Shown here one piece after another: positions 18,179 to 28,216 of a stretch of DNA of 64,000 nt. Below the pieces are notes generated by a model. That model made no database searches. It was not told the origin of the DNA and was given only the letters and a program-made list of their open reading frames with translations. A program made the translations under genes and the position numbers. The stretch's first letter is position 1; every line of letters begins with the position of its first letter. The DNA is from Saprospiraceae bacterium (GTDB taxonomy: Bacteria > Bacteroidota > Bacteroidia > Chitinophagales > Saprospiraceae): positions 1-64,000 of the forward strand of contig JANTGI010000003.1 in the NCBI GenBank assembly GCA_024762995.1, in the 5' to 3' direction.

Positions 18179-18703
18179 CTAACGTACCGCAAACTTTAAA
18201 ATCAATCGAGACTCGATAGTTTGGGGAGCGGCTCCATATAGTTGCAACCGGATTCGGCAATTAAAGTGATCCTTGAGCATAAACTCTTTTAAATCTGCTT
18301 CTTCGGAGACCAAGTCGATTTGGCTACCCGTTTTTTCCGGTACAGGGTCTCGATAATACGCCGGTAAACGCTTAATACTGCCATTTACTTCATCGTACAA
18401 CTCAACATCTATACTTTTAATAAAATCATACTCCACTCCGGTCGCATATACGGCGACCATACGCCCATTTTGCGGCAAAATACTCTCAATCGTAGCCGGA
18501 TCCACCTCATGAAAGGCAAACAAAGAATCGGAAAAAGTAAGGATGTCTTGTATCTCAAAATAGTGGGAGACAAACGGCCCTATCCCCGCATTTATCGTAA
18601 AATCAACGGGATACTCCATCTCAAATAAAAAGGCACGTTCATTGTTTTTGCGGCAAGAAACCAATAACAAACCCACAAAGAGTACTAGAAGTGATTTTTT
18701 CAT
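18179..18703 (-). CDS. Putative lipoprotein, unknown function
   Basis: The 174-aa product has a short basic start, a hydrophobic core and LLLVSC with the lipidated cysteine predicted at residue 17. The mature part is beta-rich (EMEYPVDFTINAG, RIRLQLYGAAPQ, RLILKFAVR) and resembles a small periplasmic beta-sandwich. I recognise no family. It lies 90 bp downstream of mazG on the same strand. Confidence 0.72.
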   Translation of the reverse strand: MKKSLLVLFVGLLLVSCRKNNERAFLFEMEYPVDFTINAGIGPFVSHYFEIQDILTFSDSLFAFHEVDPATIESILPQNGRMVAVYATGVEYDFIKSIDVELYDEVNGSIKRLPAYYRDPVPEKTGSQIDLVSEEADLKEFMLKDHFNCRIRLQLYGAAPQTIESRLILKFAVR

Positions 18704-18793
18704 AATTTTAAAACGGCGAGCTTGGCGTGTTATTGTTTTTTAACTGTTTACGAGCCCGAAGCTTTTTGCCATCGGAGAAATCCCATTCCCTGC

Positions 18794-19555
18794 TTACTTT
18801 TTTGCTTTCGCTAAATCCCAAAGCGCATCCATTTCTGCAAGGCTCATTTCTTCGATAGGCTTAGGGGCGTGGTCTTCAATGTAATGAAAACGTTTTTTAA
18901 ATTTTTGATTGACTCTTTCCAATGCAGTTTCCGGCTCGATGCCTATCAATCGGGCGTAATTAATCAAGGAAAAAAGAATATCCCCAAATTCTAACTCTTT
19001 TTCCCGAAAGGGCAAATCTTGCTCCATAGCCTCCTTAAACTCCCCAATTTCTTCTTCGACTTTTTCCCAAGCATCCCCCGGATTGCTCCAATCAAAACCC
19101 ACTTGAGCGGTTTTTTCTTGCATCCGATACGCCTTGACCAGTGCCGGCATAGAATCCGGGACACCGGCCAAGACAGATTTTTTGCCTTCTTTAAGCTTTA
19201 ATTGCTCCCAATTCCGCTTCACTTCTTCTTCATCGGCGACTTCCACATCACCATAAATATGTGGATGACGTCCAATCAGCTTTTCAGAAACCGCATCTAA
19301 GGCATCCGCTATATCCCACGCCCCCGTTTCAGAAGCCATCTTGGCATAAAACACCATGTGCAACATCAAATCCCCAATTTCTTCTTTGATGCCTTCTAAA
19401 TCTTCCTTTAAAATCGCATCTGCCAGCTCATAGGTTTCTTCGATAGTCAAATTTCGTAAACTTTCAAAAGTTTGTTTCCTATCCCACGGACAGCCTGCGC
19501 GCAATTCATCCATGATAATCAAAAGTCGCTCAAAAGCTTTTTTCTTACGTTCCAT
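18794..19555 (-). CDS. mazG: Nucleoside triphosphate pyrophosphohydrolase MazG
   Basis: The 253-aa protein has the MazG start CPWDRKQTFESLRNLTIEETYEL. It carries two EExxE/ExxD metal-binding helices, one in each half (EEIGDLMLHMVFYA and KELEFGDILFSLINYARL). The family hydrolyses dNTPs/NTPs to monophosphates and pyrophosphate and can lower (p)ppGpp. Length matches E. coli-type two-domain MazG. It has its own -7 element. Confidence 0.95.
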   Translation of the reverse strand: MERKKKAFERLLIIMDELRAGCPWDRKQTFESLRNLTIEETYELADAILKEDLEGIKEEIGDLMLHMVFYAKMASETGAWDIADALDAVSEKLIGRHPHIYGDVEVADEEEVKRNWEQLKLKEGKKSVLAGVPDSMPALVKAYRMQEKTAQVGFDWSNPGDAWEKVEEEIGEFKEAMEQDLPFREKELEFGDILFSLINYARLIGIEPETALERVNQKFKKRFHYIEDHAPKPIEEMSLAEMDALWDLAKAKK

Positions 19556-19601
19556 CTTACTGATTTTGTAGCTTGTGGGATATGCCCATATAAAATATGT
19601 G

Positions 19602-19609
19602 CAAAAGTA
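19602..19609 (-). promoter_or_regulatory. -7 promoter element for mazG
   Basis: The minus strand reads TACTTTTG, 47 bp before the ATG. Confidence 0.5.
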
Positions 19610-19660
19610 AACCTAATTCGTCAACTTATAGAAAAAAAAACTGTTTCTAGGACATTCGAT

Positions 19661-19668
19661 TACCTTTG
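19661..19668 (+). promoter_or_regulatory. -7 promoter element for the NqrM-like gene
   Basis: TACCTTTG lies 22 bp before the ATG at 19690. This excludes a longer TTG start at 19666, which would overlap the promoter. Confidence 0.55.
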
Positions 19669-19689
19669 CTTTCGCTAAAAGAGAAAAAA

Positions 19690-19932
19690 ATGGCCTTTCT
19701 ATATATTCTCCTAATCATTACGGTGACGGTTGGATTGTCTTTTATCCTATTAAACATCCGTCATATTATTACCGGTCAACAATTTAGGGGTACGTGTGCC
19801 TCTGCAAGCCCTTTTTTAAAAGATCAATTGGGTGACTGCAGTTGCGGTGCCGAAGAGCGGGCAGCTTGTACCAAAACCGTGCATGATGATGAATTGGCCG
19901 GGCAAGAATACGAAGAAATCACAGCCGACTAA
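19690..19932 (+). CDS. Small Cys-rich membrane protein, NqrM (DUF539)-like
   Basis: The 80-aa protein has one N-terminal membrane helix (FLYILLIITVTVGLSFILL). A short cytosol- or periplasm-facing tail follows, with a cysteine cluster RGTCAS...GDCSCG...AACTK. This layout resembles NqrM, which helps metal/cofactor insertion into the Na+-translocating NADH:quinone reductase. No nqr genes are in the window, so the assignment rests on layout alone. Confidence 0.55.
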   Translation: MAFLYILLIITVTVGLSFILLNIRHIITGQQFRGTCASASPFLKDQLGDCSCGAEERAACTKTVHDDELAGQEYEEITAD

Positions 19933-20053
19933 CGGTCCTGTCTGCCTGTCGAGTGACAGATTTGCTTCCCTAAAGATCTTGCGTTCTATCCGAGTTTAGG
20001 AGTTGAGGAGCCTGCTTTGTCTATCGCTTCGCTTCTTAGGTGACAGGCAGGTT

Positions 20054-20133
20054 GACGGCACCAGATTGCTAAGCTCGTAGCCTGCCTGCCGATTAGGTAG
20101 GCCTGCGGAGAGATTGGTAAGCTGGACTTGTAG
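20054..20133. repeat. 80-bp dispersed repeat with hairpin, copy 1
   Basis: It begins GACGGCACCAGATTGC and ends AAGCTGGACTTGTAG. The centre can fold GCCTGCCT against AGGTAGGC with one G.T pair. Other copies are at 56906-56963 (lacking the hairpin) and 57003-57080. The rest of the 508-bp gap (19933-20440) has no ORF that I believe. It also holds a copy of the intergenic motif at 20255-20269. Confidence 0.8.
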
Positions 20134-20279
20134 CAATTCAAAAATCTTATTTCGTATATCGTAAATCTTAAATCCTTCTTCACCAATCTAACAGGTTCCT
20201 AATCCTAAGAGACACCCCATAAAAAAAAGCTTTTTTCCTCCAAAAAACAAAGAAACCTAAACAGTTAACTAATTTTCAT

Positions 20280-20287
20280 TATATTTG
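20280..20287 (+). promoter_or_regulatory. Possible -7 promoter element
   Basis: TATATTTG matches TAnnTTTG. It lies 153 bp before the next ATG, so the leader would be long. Confidence 0.35.
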
Positions 20288-20440
20288 CATAGCTATTTAA
20301 CAGTCGCAGATTTTTTCCACTTCTTACTGCATATTTCCTTAACTCCAACAAAGGACAAGATATAGTAAAAAAGAGACTTTATCTAATCAAATTGATTCCT
20401 GCTAAATAGTTACCATTTTTTTACTCCAAACATAAACGCC

Positions 20441-21133
20441 ATGAAAAAGAATCTAATTATTGGGCTATTCGCTTTTGTATCCATTTTTATGTTTTCGGGA
20501 TGTATAGACTTTCTCGAAGATATTACCTACCACCGTAACGGCTCCGGCTCCTACAAATTCACCGTTGATATGGGTGCCGTCAAATCCCTACTAGATAGTT
20601 TTGGGGATGACGAAGAAAAGAAAAAAGAAAAAGACCCCATGGCGGATATGAACAAGACATTTAGTGAGTTGGAAAAAAATTTAGAAAAAGTACCGGGAAT
20701 CAGTCATTTTAAATCTATCGAAGACACTGCTGCCTACGTTTTTGGATTTTCTTTTGACTTCAAAAATGCCGATGCCCTAGACAAGGCGCTCCATGAACAA
20801 AATGACAAACTTTCCGCTTCCACAAAATTATTTTCCGGTGGAAAGCGCATATTTTCGCGTTTCAATGCAGGCAGTTTGGCGGAAGCCATGAAGGATGAGT
20901 TGGCCGGTGATGATTCAAATGACGAGGATATGGAAATGGTGAAGTCCATGTTTGGAGATATGAAGCTTCGGACCGTGTACCATTTTGACCGAAAGGTAAA
21001 ATCATCCTCCAATCCAAACTCACAAATTTCGGCGGACTATAAACAAGTAACGCTTGATTATTACTTCTTCAAACCGGAATTGAATAAAGGAGACCAAGGT
21101 GTAGGTACCGTGATTAAATTAAAACGAAGGTAA
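20441..21133 (+). CDS. Putative lipoprotein, unknown function
   Basis: The 230-aa product has a lipoprotein signal ending MFSGC (Cys21). The mature protein opens with FLEDITYHRNGSGSYKFTVDMG, a pattern of Bacteroidota surface or periplasmic lipoproteins. Acidic/lysine-rich helical stretches (DDEEKKKEKDP, DDSNDEDMEM) sit between beta segments. No domain was identified. It is probably monocistronic. Confidence 0.75.
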   Translation: MKKNLIIGLFAFVSIFMFSGCIDFLEDITYHRNGSGSYKFTVDMGAVKSLLDSFGDDEEKKKEKDPMADMNKTFSELEKNLEKVPGISHFKSIEDTAAYVFGFSFDFKNADALDKALHEQNDKLSASTKLFSGGKRIFSRFNAGSLAEAMKDELAGDDSNDEDMEMVKSMFGDMKLRTVYHFDRKVKSSSNPNSQISADYKQVTLDYYFFKPELNKGDQGVGTVIKLKRR

Positions 21134-21350
21134 GTACCTAAAAATCAATGGTTTACAAAATTTAATTCCCTATCACCGGAATTTAAGGTAATTGGGTTAT
21201 GAGTAGAGACAAGACGTGCCTTGTCCCTACTCATAACCCCCTTGACCCTGCCTGCAGCAGCCACCTACTTATCTTTTAGCCTTCAAACCAAAGACCGCTA
21301 AGCTATTACAAAAAACAAGCCTAATACAATGTAATTCAACAAAGCTTTAC

Positions 21351-21358
21351 TACCTTTG
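21351..21358 (+). promoter_or_regulatory. -7 promoter element for the PD40 lipoprotein
   Basis: TACCTTTG. The transcript would begin about 21363. This leaves a 50-nt leader for the ATG at 21413, or almost none for an ATG at 21368. Confidence 0.55.
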
Positions 21359-21412
21359 CTATCCCCAATGAAAAAAAAGGGGCATCATTACTCACAAAAC
21401 ATACATCGCTTT

Positions 21413-22537
21413 ATGCAAAAGTATCTTTTTATTGTCACTATTTTGGTGCTTGTTTTTAGTTGCAAAAACGAAACGGCCCACCACTCAAAAGAAAATAGCC
21501 ACAAAACGGACGGTAAGGCTTCCGCTTCTGTCAAGTATCTGGACACACTCATTTTAGATGGGGAAAATCATTTTAAAAGTCTCAGACAAGTCACTTTTGG
21601 TGGCGACAACGCTGAAGCCTACTGGAGCTTTGATGACAGCAAATTAGTCTTTCAAGCAAAAAATCCAAAATGGAATGCCCCTTGTGACCAAATCTTTGTC
21701 ACAGGAGTGAATGATGTCTGGAAAGGCGATCGCGTCCCCCCCATGGTTTCTACCGGCAAAGGGCGTACGACGTGCTCCTATTTTCTGCCCGGAGACACGA
21801 CGATTTTGTATGCTTCGACACATTTAGCCGGGGATGCCTGCCCACCCGAGCCCAAAAAACGCAAAGATTATGTTTGGCCGATTTATGACTCCTTTGATAT
21901 TTTTGTGACGGACTTGAAGGGCAATATCAAAAAGCAATTGACGAATACGCCGGGCTATGATGCCGAAGCGACCGTTTCTCCGAAAGGAGATAAAATCGTC
22001 TTTACTTCGATGCGTACCGGTGATTTGGAATTGTTTACCATGGATATTGATGGAAGTAATGTCAAACAAGTCACTTCGGAGCTAGGTTATGACGGAGGCG
22101 CTTTCTTTTCCCCTGACGGGAAAGAGTTGATATTTAGATCATCCCGACCCAAGACGAAAGAAGACATTAAAAAGTATAAGGATTTGCTGGCAGAAGGCCT
22201 AGTGATGCCGACAGAGATGGAGTTGTATATTTGCAATGTAGATGGCAGTAATTTGAGACAGCTGACCCATTTGGGGGGAGCCAATTGGGCACCATTTTTC
22301 CATCCTTCCGGAAAAAAGGTCATTTTTGCTTCCAATTATGAATATGAGCGGGGCTTCCCTTTCAATCTGTATCTCATCAACACAGATGGTACCGGTTTAG
22401 AAAAAGTAACGGCAAGTGGTATGTTTGATGCCTTTCCGGTTTTTTCTAATGACGGTAAATATTTAGTCTTTTCTTCCAATAGAAACAATGGAGGCGGACA
22501 TGATACCAACTTTTTTATTGCTGAATGGAAAGAGTAG
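21413..22537 (+). CDS. TolB/PD40 beta-propeller lipoprotein
   Basis: I chose the ATG at 21413 (374 aa): it gives a compact lipoprotein signal (FIVTILVLVFSC, Cys17). The ATG at 21368 would add 15 residues. Repeated PD40/WD40-like blades are visible: AYWSFDDSKLVFQA, EATVSPKGDKIVFTS, GGAFFSPDGKELIFRS, APFFHPSGKKVIFAS and FPVFSNDGKYLVFSS. Four or more sequential SPDG-type blades indicate a TolB-like propeller, used for protein or peptide binding in the periplasm. Unlike TolB itself, it is lipidated and not in a tol-pal operon. Confidence 0.85.
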   Translation: MQKYLFIVTILVLVFSCKNETAHHSKENSHKTDGKASASVKYLDTLILDGENHFKSLRQVTFGGDNAEAYWSFDDSKLVFQAKNPKWNAPCDQIFVTGVNDVWKGDRVPPMVSTGKGRTTCSYFLPGDTTILYASTHLAGDACPPEPKKRKDYVWPIYDSFDIFVTDLKGNIKKQLTNTPGYDAEATVSPKGDKIVFTSMRTGDLELFTMDIDGSNVKQVTSELGYDGGAFFSPDGKELIFRSSRPKTKEDIKKYKDLLAEGLVMPTEMELYICNVDGSNLRQLTHLGGANWAPFFHPSGKKVIFASNYEYERGFPFNLYLINTDGTGLEKVTASGMFDAFPVFSNDGKYLVFSSNRNNGGGHDTNFFIAEWKE

Positions 22538-22594
22538 TTTAGGCATGTTGCCAAAGTACCCAACACCCATTAAGGGAGATTCAAGAACAGAATC

Positions 22595-24124
22595 ATGAAA
22601 GGAATAACACCTCATACCATTTTACTCATAATTTGCGGCTATTTTTTGCTGCTGATGGTTATTTCCTGGTTAACTTCTAAAAAGGCTACGAATAGCACTT
22701 TTTTTGCGGCAGACCATAAATCTCCGTGGTACTTAGTGGCCTTTGGCATGATTGGGGCGAGTCTATCGGGGGTCACTTTTATTTCTCTACCGGGTATAGT
22801 CGGAGCCACTCCTGAAGTCATGAAAATGCTGACCGGCGAAGAAATTGTCCGCCAAAACATCTACTTCTCCTATATGCAAATGGTCATGGGGTATGTCGTG
22901 GGTTACGCCGTCATTGCCCTGCTGCTGCTTCCCTTATACTATCGACTAAAACTGACCTCTATCTATCAATATCTTGGTCAAAGATTTGGATACTATACCC
23001 AAAAGGCCGGAGCCGGGTATTTTTTGGTGTCCAGAGTTATTGGTGCTTCCTTCCGAATTTATTTAGTGGCTATTGTTTTACAGACGTTTATGATGGATTC
23101 ATTCGGGATTCCTTTTTGGGCAACCATCTTGATTATGATTTCATTAATATGGGCATATACCTACAAAGGCGGCATTAAGACCATTATCTATACGGATACT
23201 TTGCAGACTTTATTTATGCTCATTGCCGTAGTGACAACTATTGCGTATATCGGTTCATCAATGGGTCAGTCGTTTACAGAAATTTTAACAACGGTCAAAA
23301 ATAGTGAATATTCCAAGGTCTTTTTCTTTGAAAATGGATGGAGCGACCCCAATTTCTTTCCCAAACAATTTTTTAGTGGCGCTTTAATGGCCATTGTCAT
23401 GACCGGTCTGGATCAGGATATGATGCAAAAAAATCTAACTTGCAAATCTTTAAAAGAAGCTCAATGGAATATGGGTTCCTTTGTATTTGTACTCTTTTTT
23501 GTCAATATTTTGTTTTTGGCACTTGGTGCCTTATTGTACATGTATTCATCCAATATTGGTATTGCTTTACCCAAATCTACCGACCAGTTGTATCCCTTAT
23601 TGGCACTTCGACATTTTCCTTCTTATATTTCGATCATCTTTTTAATAGGCTTTGTGGCGGCGGCATTTTCTAGTGCAGATTCTGCCTTGACATCCTTGAC
23701 TACATCATTTAGCACGGATTTTTTAGGCATCAGTACCGACCCCGACAAGGTAAAGCCGGATGACAAGAAAAAACGAATGATTTCCCATATCGGATTTTCT
23801 CTTTTGGTCATGGCATTGGTCATTTTGGCCAATCAATATAGTGGCGGCTCCGTACTCAATAAATTATTCAAGTTTGCCGGTTATACCTATGGGCCGCTAC
23901 TGGGTATGTTTGCCTTTGGGATATTCACCCACCGCCAAATCAAAGACAACTTGGTCATCGGAGTGACCTTAGCAGCGGCTATTTTGTCGGTCATCTTGGA
24001 CTTAAACTCTGCACGTCTATTTCATGGCTTCACCTTTGGTTTTTTCATCCTTGCGGTCAATGGCCTTTTGACTTTTCTGGGTCTTTGGCTTATCTCTTAT
24101 GAGCCGGATGACATAAATGACTAA
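22595..24124 (+). CDS. Sodium:solute symporter (SSS family)
   Basis: The 509-aa polytopic protein has about 13 hydrophobic segments. Family landmarks are LVAFGMIGASLSGVTFISLPG near TM2, YKGGIKTIIYTDTLQTLFML, and GFVAAAFSSADSALTSLTTSFSTDF, the latter containing the Ser/Ala-rich Na+-site region. It imports a solute with Na+. The substrate cannot be read from sequence; galactose/proline/sialic-acid branches share these motifs. It starts 57 bp after the PD40 lipoprotein and may be co-transcribed. Confidence 0.92.
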   Translation: MKGITPHTILLIICGYFLLLMVISWLTSKKATNSTFFAADHKSPWYLVAFGMIGASLSGVTFISLPGIVGATPEVMKMLTGEEIVRQNIYFSYMQMVMGYVVGYAVIALLLLPLYYRLKLTSIYQYLGQRFGYYTQKAGAGYFLVSRVIGASFRIYLVAIVLQTFMMDSFGIPFWATILIMISLIWAYTYKGGIKTIIYTDTLQTLFMLIAVVTTIAYIGSSMGQSFTEILTTVKNSEYSKVFFFENGWSDPNFFPKQFFSGALMAIVMTGLDQDMMQKNLTCKSLKEAQWNMGSFVFVLFFVNILFLALGALLYMYSSNIGIALPKSTDQLYPLLALRHFPSYISIIFLIGFVAAAFSSADSALTSLTTSFSTDFLGISTDPDKVKPDDKKKRMISHIGFSLLVMALVILANQYSGGSVLNKLFKFAGYTYGPLLGMFAFGIFTHRQIKDNLVIGVTLAAAILSVILDLNSARLFHGFTFGFFILAVNGLLTFLGLWLISYEPDDIND

Positions 24125-24218
24125 CTTAATTTTTGGCCTTGGCGCAGCGTAGGCTATAGCGGTCGGCAGACCCGTATCAAAACTTATTAAAAAATCCTTT
24201 TTTACACATTTTTTCTAT

Positions 24219-24226
24219 TATCTTTG
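24219..24226 (+). promoter_or_regulatory. -7 promoter element for the SNF2 helicase
   Basis: TATCTTTG lies 29 bp before the ATG. Confidence 0.6.
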
Positions 24227-24255
24227 CCCGTTGCACTACACACTAAAGCGAACCT

Positions 24256-27200
24256 ATGAATCCTAAGCAATTGGAGACCAATCTATTGCGCTACGTCAAA
24301 CAAAACACGACACCAGCAATTATTAATCGTGGGCACCAAATCACCCTACAAAGAGAACTAGGAATTGTCTTAGAAGAACTTAATATGGACACCCAGCGAG
24401 CCACATTCAAAACCGTCGGCAATCCATCATATAATGTACAAATTAACAATTTTCTAAAAGATTTTGGTCCGATAACCAGTTGTAGCTGCCATAGCAATTG
24501 GACCAACTTATGTGAGCATCGGGTAGCTGCCATTTTGACTTTGATTGAAGAGATAAAAAATCCGCAAGACCATACCACTCCTAAAACCCAAAAGAAAGAA
24601 ACCCACCATTCAGGTACGCCCTTACTTTTAGATGGATTTCAAAAACTCACTAAGGAAAAAATTCATCGCTTGTCCGAATATAGAGAAATTATCAGCGCGA
24701 CACGCAACGTATCGCTAGAGCAAGAAAAACTTGGTCAGGTAACGTTTTCCGTTTTCACCGATTTTTGGGATACATCAGGCATGAAAACGGTGTTCTTTTA
24801 TAAGGAGGATAAGATATATACCACCTGTTCGTGCAATCTCCCCGTCATAGGTCTGTGCCGCCATCAAGTGAGCGCATTACAATATATGCTTGCGCAAAAA
24901 AATGATTTCTTAGATGCTTATAACCCCGCCAAATATGAACCCCAAAAAAACGAACTCGCGCAATGGGCAGGGATTTCAGTAGAAGAATTTGATACGTATT
25001 TTGAATTTGATTTTAAAAAGAAGAAATTCATACCCAAAGGAAAACTAGCCGGCTTAATCAATTTTGCGCAAGCATCCACCCCTTTTCCACTCCAATCAGA
25101 AGACATCCGTCCTTGGCAGATACCTGCGCCCTTTTTGAACCAAGATGAGCAAGATATTTATGCGATGGGTTACGTTTTTGACATCCACTACGATTATTCT
25201 ATTCATGCGACCATATATCCGGTCGTTGGCAAAAAATCGACCACTTCCTATCTCAAATCCCTTAAGGAATACGACCCTAATCAAAATTTACCGCTAGAAA
25301 AAACCCATAAAGATCACCAAATCACCCCGCTGTTGGCCGTAACTTCTCTTCGCTATTCGGATGACCAAAAATTTAGTCCGGACGAAAAAAGTAAGCAGCA
25401 ATTTTTGGATTATCAAGCGATTATTCCCTTGCTTGCGCAAAATCCAAATACCTATTTGCGAAAGCATCGGTTGACTCACAAAATCAAAAGAAAGGATATT
25501 CGACTTATTGAAGTCTCTGCGACTCCTGCTCGATTATTCTTTGAATTATCGGAAGATGATGATTTTTTGACCCTTAAAGCAAAATTACAACTTGGCAACC
25601 GCTCAATTCCCATCCCGACCACTTCCCTATCTCGGACACTAATCTCTCCTTTTTTAGTCAAAAATGCCGGCGTTCTTTATCTCCACGAAAACTATAACCA
25701 GGTAAGGATTCTTCAAAAATCAATCGCCGAACAACCCATCTATAAAGCCAAGCGAGAAGATGCGGAGTTATTTTTTGAGAAAATTGTCTCCCCGGCAGCC
25801 TCCATGTTCCCTATCAAATGGGGCGCTTTGCAGAATTATGAAAAAAAATCCATCTTCTTGGAAGTCAAAGAAAAACAGATTTATATCAGTGATGTGGGCA
25901 ACTATATCCTCTTTGAGCCCGCCATCCAATATAAAGATGGTTCTGTCATCAAATTAGCCACCCAAGGTCAACCTTTTTCCAAGATGGATAATGTATTGAC
26001 TACTTATCAAAAAGATGAGGAAGCCGAAAAAGAACTCATGGAGTTTATGACCCGTTTGCATCCTGATTTTGCGACTTCATTTTACAAAGGAGTTTTTTAT
26101 TTGAATTACAATCAATTGCTTAAACAAGATTGGTTTTTTGATTTCTTTGCCGCCACCAAACATGCCCATATCCGGCTTTTTGGAGTCAAAAAATTAAAAC
26201 GGCTCAAGTATTCCCCGCACCGCGCCCAAATTTCTACAAACATCTCTTCCGGTCAAGATTGGTTTGACCTAAACATCCGCGTGTCCTTCGGAGACGAGGT
26301 CGTCAAGCTAGCAGATTTACGCAAGGCCGTCATCAAACAAAGCAAATTCATCCAACTCAAAGATGGCAAACTTGGCCTAATCCCCGAAGAATGGCTCCAA
26401 AAACTAGCCGGCTATTTTCGTGTCGGAGAAATGCAAGCCGACCAACTCAAAATCTCCAAACGTAAGTTCTCCATTATCGACCAACTGTTTGAAGACATTG
26501 ATAATCAAGAGATTCTGGAAGAATTGGCCGAAAGGCGCAGAAAAATCAAAACCTTCAAAAATATCAAAAAAATAACCATCTCCCCCCATATTACCGCCAC
26601 GCTCCGCCCCTATCAAAAAGAAGGCATCAACTGGTTACACTTCTTAGACGAGTTCAAATGGGGCGGCATCTTGGCCGATGATATGGGACTTGGAAAAACC
26701 ATCCAAGTTTTGAGCTTACTCCAAAACTTAGTGGACCAAGGTCGCGGCCCGCACTTAGTTGTGGTCCCGACGTCTCTCCTGTTTAATTGGCAAAATGAAA
26801 TCAAAAAATTTGCTCCGGCACTGGATTACCACTTGCATTATGGCTCTGACCGAGAAAAAAATCTAAGTAAAATTAAAAATCACGATGTCATTTTGACGAC
26901 TTATGGAGTGGTATTAAGAGATATTCCTTTTTTGCAAGACCAACCATTCTCCTATGTCATTTTGGACGAAAGTCAAGCCATCAAAAACGTGCTTTCGCAA
27001 AGGTATAAAGCTTCTTGTCTATTGCAAGCAGAAAATCGGATCGCTATGACAGGCACCCCGATTGAAAATAATACTTTTGATTTGTATGCACAGATGAATT
27101 TTTTAAATCCCGGATTTTTAGGTTCTCAAGTAGGTTTTAAACGCGATTATTCTAAACCGATTGATAGCGACCAAGATGCGCATCGCGCGCAGGAATTACA

Positions 27201-27984
27201 AAAACTCATCAGCCCGTTTGTCTTGCGACGTACAAAGGAGCAAGTGGCTCAAGAGCTTCCGCCAAAAATAGAAGACTATATCTATGTCAACTTGGGCACG
27301 GAGCAGCAACAAGTCTATGAAGCCTTTCGGAATAAGTACCGCGATTTTCTATTGGGAAAAATTAGAGAAGAAGGCTTAAACAAATCCAAAATGTATGTTT
27401 TGGAAGGATTGACTAAGCTGAGATTAATTTGTGACTCTCCATCCTTAGTCGATGGCGGAAAATATGCCGGAGAAAGTGCCAAAATCCAAGAATTAATCCG
27501 ACACATCACCGAAAAAACGGCTAATCACAAGATGCTCGTCTTCTCGCAATTTACCAAAATGCTGGCGCTCGTCAAAGGCGCTCTCGACCAAGAAGGTATC
27601 GCTTACGAGTATCTGGACGGCCAAAGAAACCAAAACCAACGTAAGACCAGCGTCGAAAACTTTCAGAAAAATAAAGATATTCGTGTTTTTCTCATCAGCC
27701 TAAAAGCCGGAAATACCGGTCTCAATTTGACGGCCGCTGACTACGTCTATCTCCTTGACCCTTGGTGGAATCCGGCCGTTGAAAGCCAAGCCATTGACCG
27801 AACTCACCGCATCGGACAAGACAAACACGTCATCGCCTACCGTATGATTGCCAAAAATACCATCGAAGAAAAAATCATGAAACTGCAACAACGCAAAAAG
27901 AAATTAGCCGCCGAATTGATACAAACCGACGAAAGCGTCATGAAAAGCATCAGTCAGGAAGATATTTTGGAATTGTTTAGTTGA
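24256..27984 (+). CDS. SNF2/SWI2-family helicase with two SWIM zinc motifs
   Basis: The 1242-aa protein has two SWIM-type CxCxnCxH motifs: C76/C78/C86/H88 and C191/C193/C201/H203. The C-terminal half is a full SNF2 ATPase: Walker A DDMGLGKT (K814), DESQ (D904, E905), MTGTPIENN, then a helicase C domain with LKAGNTGLNLTAADYV and QAIDRTHRIGQ. Bacterial SNF2 proteins of this type move on duplex DNA and may clear bound proteins. Three GCTTGCGCAAA copies lie in its 5' third (24888, 25063, 25431). It is a single gene with its own promoter. Confidence 0.95.
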   Translation: MNPKQLETNLLRYVKQNTTPAIINRGHQITLQRELGIVLEELNMDTQRATFKTVGNPSYNVQINNFLKDFGPITSCSCHSNWTNLCEHRVAAILTLIEEIKNPQDHTTPKTQKKETHHSGTPLLLDGFQKLTKEKIHRLSEYREIISATRNVSLEQEKLGQVTFSVFTDFWDTSGMKTVFFYKEDKIYTTCSCNLPVIGLCRHQVSALQYMLAQKNDFLDAYNPAKYEPQKNELAQWAGISVEEFDTYFEFDFKKKKFIPKGKLAGLINFAQASTPFPLQSEDIRPWQIPAPFLNQDEQDIYAMGYVFDIHYDYSIHATIYPVVGKKSTTSYLKSLKEYDPNQNLPLEKTHKDHQITPLLAVTSLRYSDDQKFSPDEKSKQQFLDYQAIIPLLAQNPNTYLRKHRLTHKIKRKDIRLIEVSATPARLFFELSEDDDFLTLKAKLQLGNRSIPIPTTSLSRTLISPFLVKNAGVLYLHENYNQVRILQKSIAEQPIYKAKREDAELFFEKIVSPAASMFPIKWGALQNYEKKSIFLEVKEKQIYISDVGNYILFEPAIQYKDGSVIKLATQGQPFSKMDNVLTTYQKDEEAEKELMEFMTRLHPDFATSFYKGVFYLNYNQLLKQDWFFDFFAATKHAHIRLFGVKKLKRLKYSPHRAQISTNISSGQDWFDLNIRVSFGDEVVKLADLRKAVIKQSKFIQLKDGKLGLIPEEWLQKLAGYFRVGEMQADQLKISKRKFSIIDQLFEDIDNQEILEELAERRRKIKTFKNIKKITISPHITATLRPYQKEGINWLHFLDEFKWGGILADDMGLGKTIQVLSLLQNLVDQGRGPHLVVVPTSLLFNWQNEIKKFAPALDYHLHYGSDREKNLSKIKNHDVILTTYGVVLRDIPFLQDQPFSYVILDESQAIKNVLSQRYKASCLLQAENRIAMTGTPIENNTFDLYAQMNFLNPGFLGSQVGFKRDYSKPIDSDQDAHRAQELQKLISPFVLRRTKEQVAQELPPKIEDYIYVNLGTEQQQVYEAFRNKYRDFLLGKIREEGLNKSKMYVLEGLTKLRLICDSPSLVDGGKYAGESAKIQELIRHITEKTANHKMLVFSQFTKMLALVKGALDQEGIAYEYLDGQRNQNQRKTSVENFQKNKDIRVFLISLKAGNTGLNLTAADYVYLLDPWWNPAVESQAIDRTHRIGQDKHVIAYRMIAKNTIEEKIMKLQQRKKKLAAELIQTDESVMKSISQEDILELFS

Positions 27985-28216
27985 GAAACGGTGGCCGCAG
28001 TTGGAGTTTGTCCCCCATATATTATTTCTGGTTGTTTTTTGATATAAGAGATAGGGACAAAACCCAATCGTACCCAGAAACGGTTGATTATTACGGACTA
28101 TGTACCTGAACAAAAAACTGCGGATACCTTAACAGTCACAAAAAAAGTAACTGTAAAGATAACCACAGGTTTACGGGCACAATCAGAATAAATGTCCATT
28201 TATTTTGGGCGTGTCC

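Noticed and set aside
20734-21012. Minus-strand frame inside the 230-aa lipoprotein gene
   Set aside because: A shadow frame without signal, domain or promoter.
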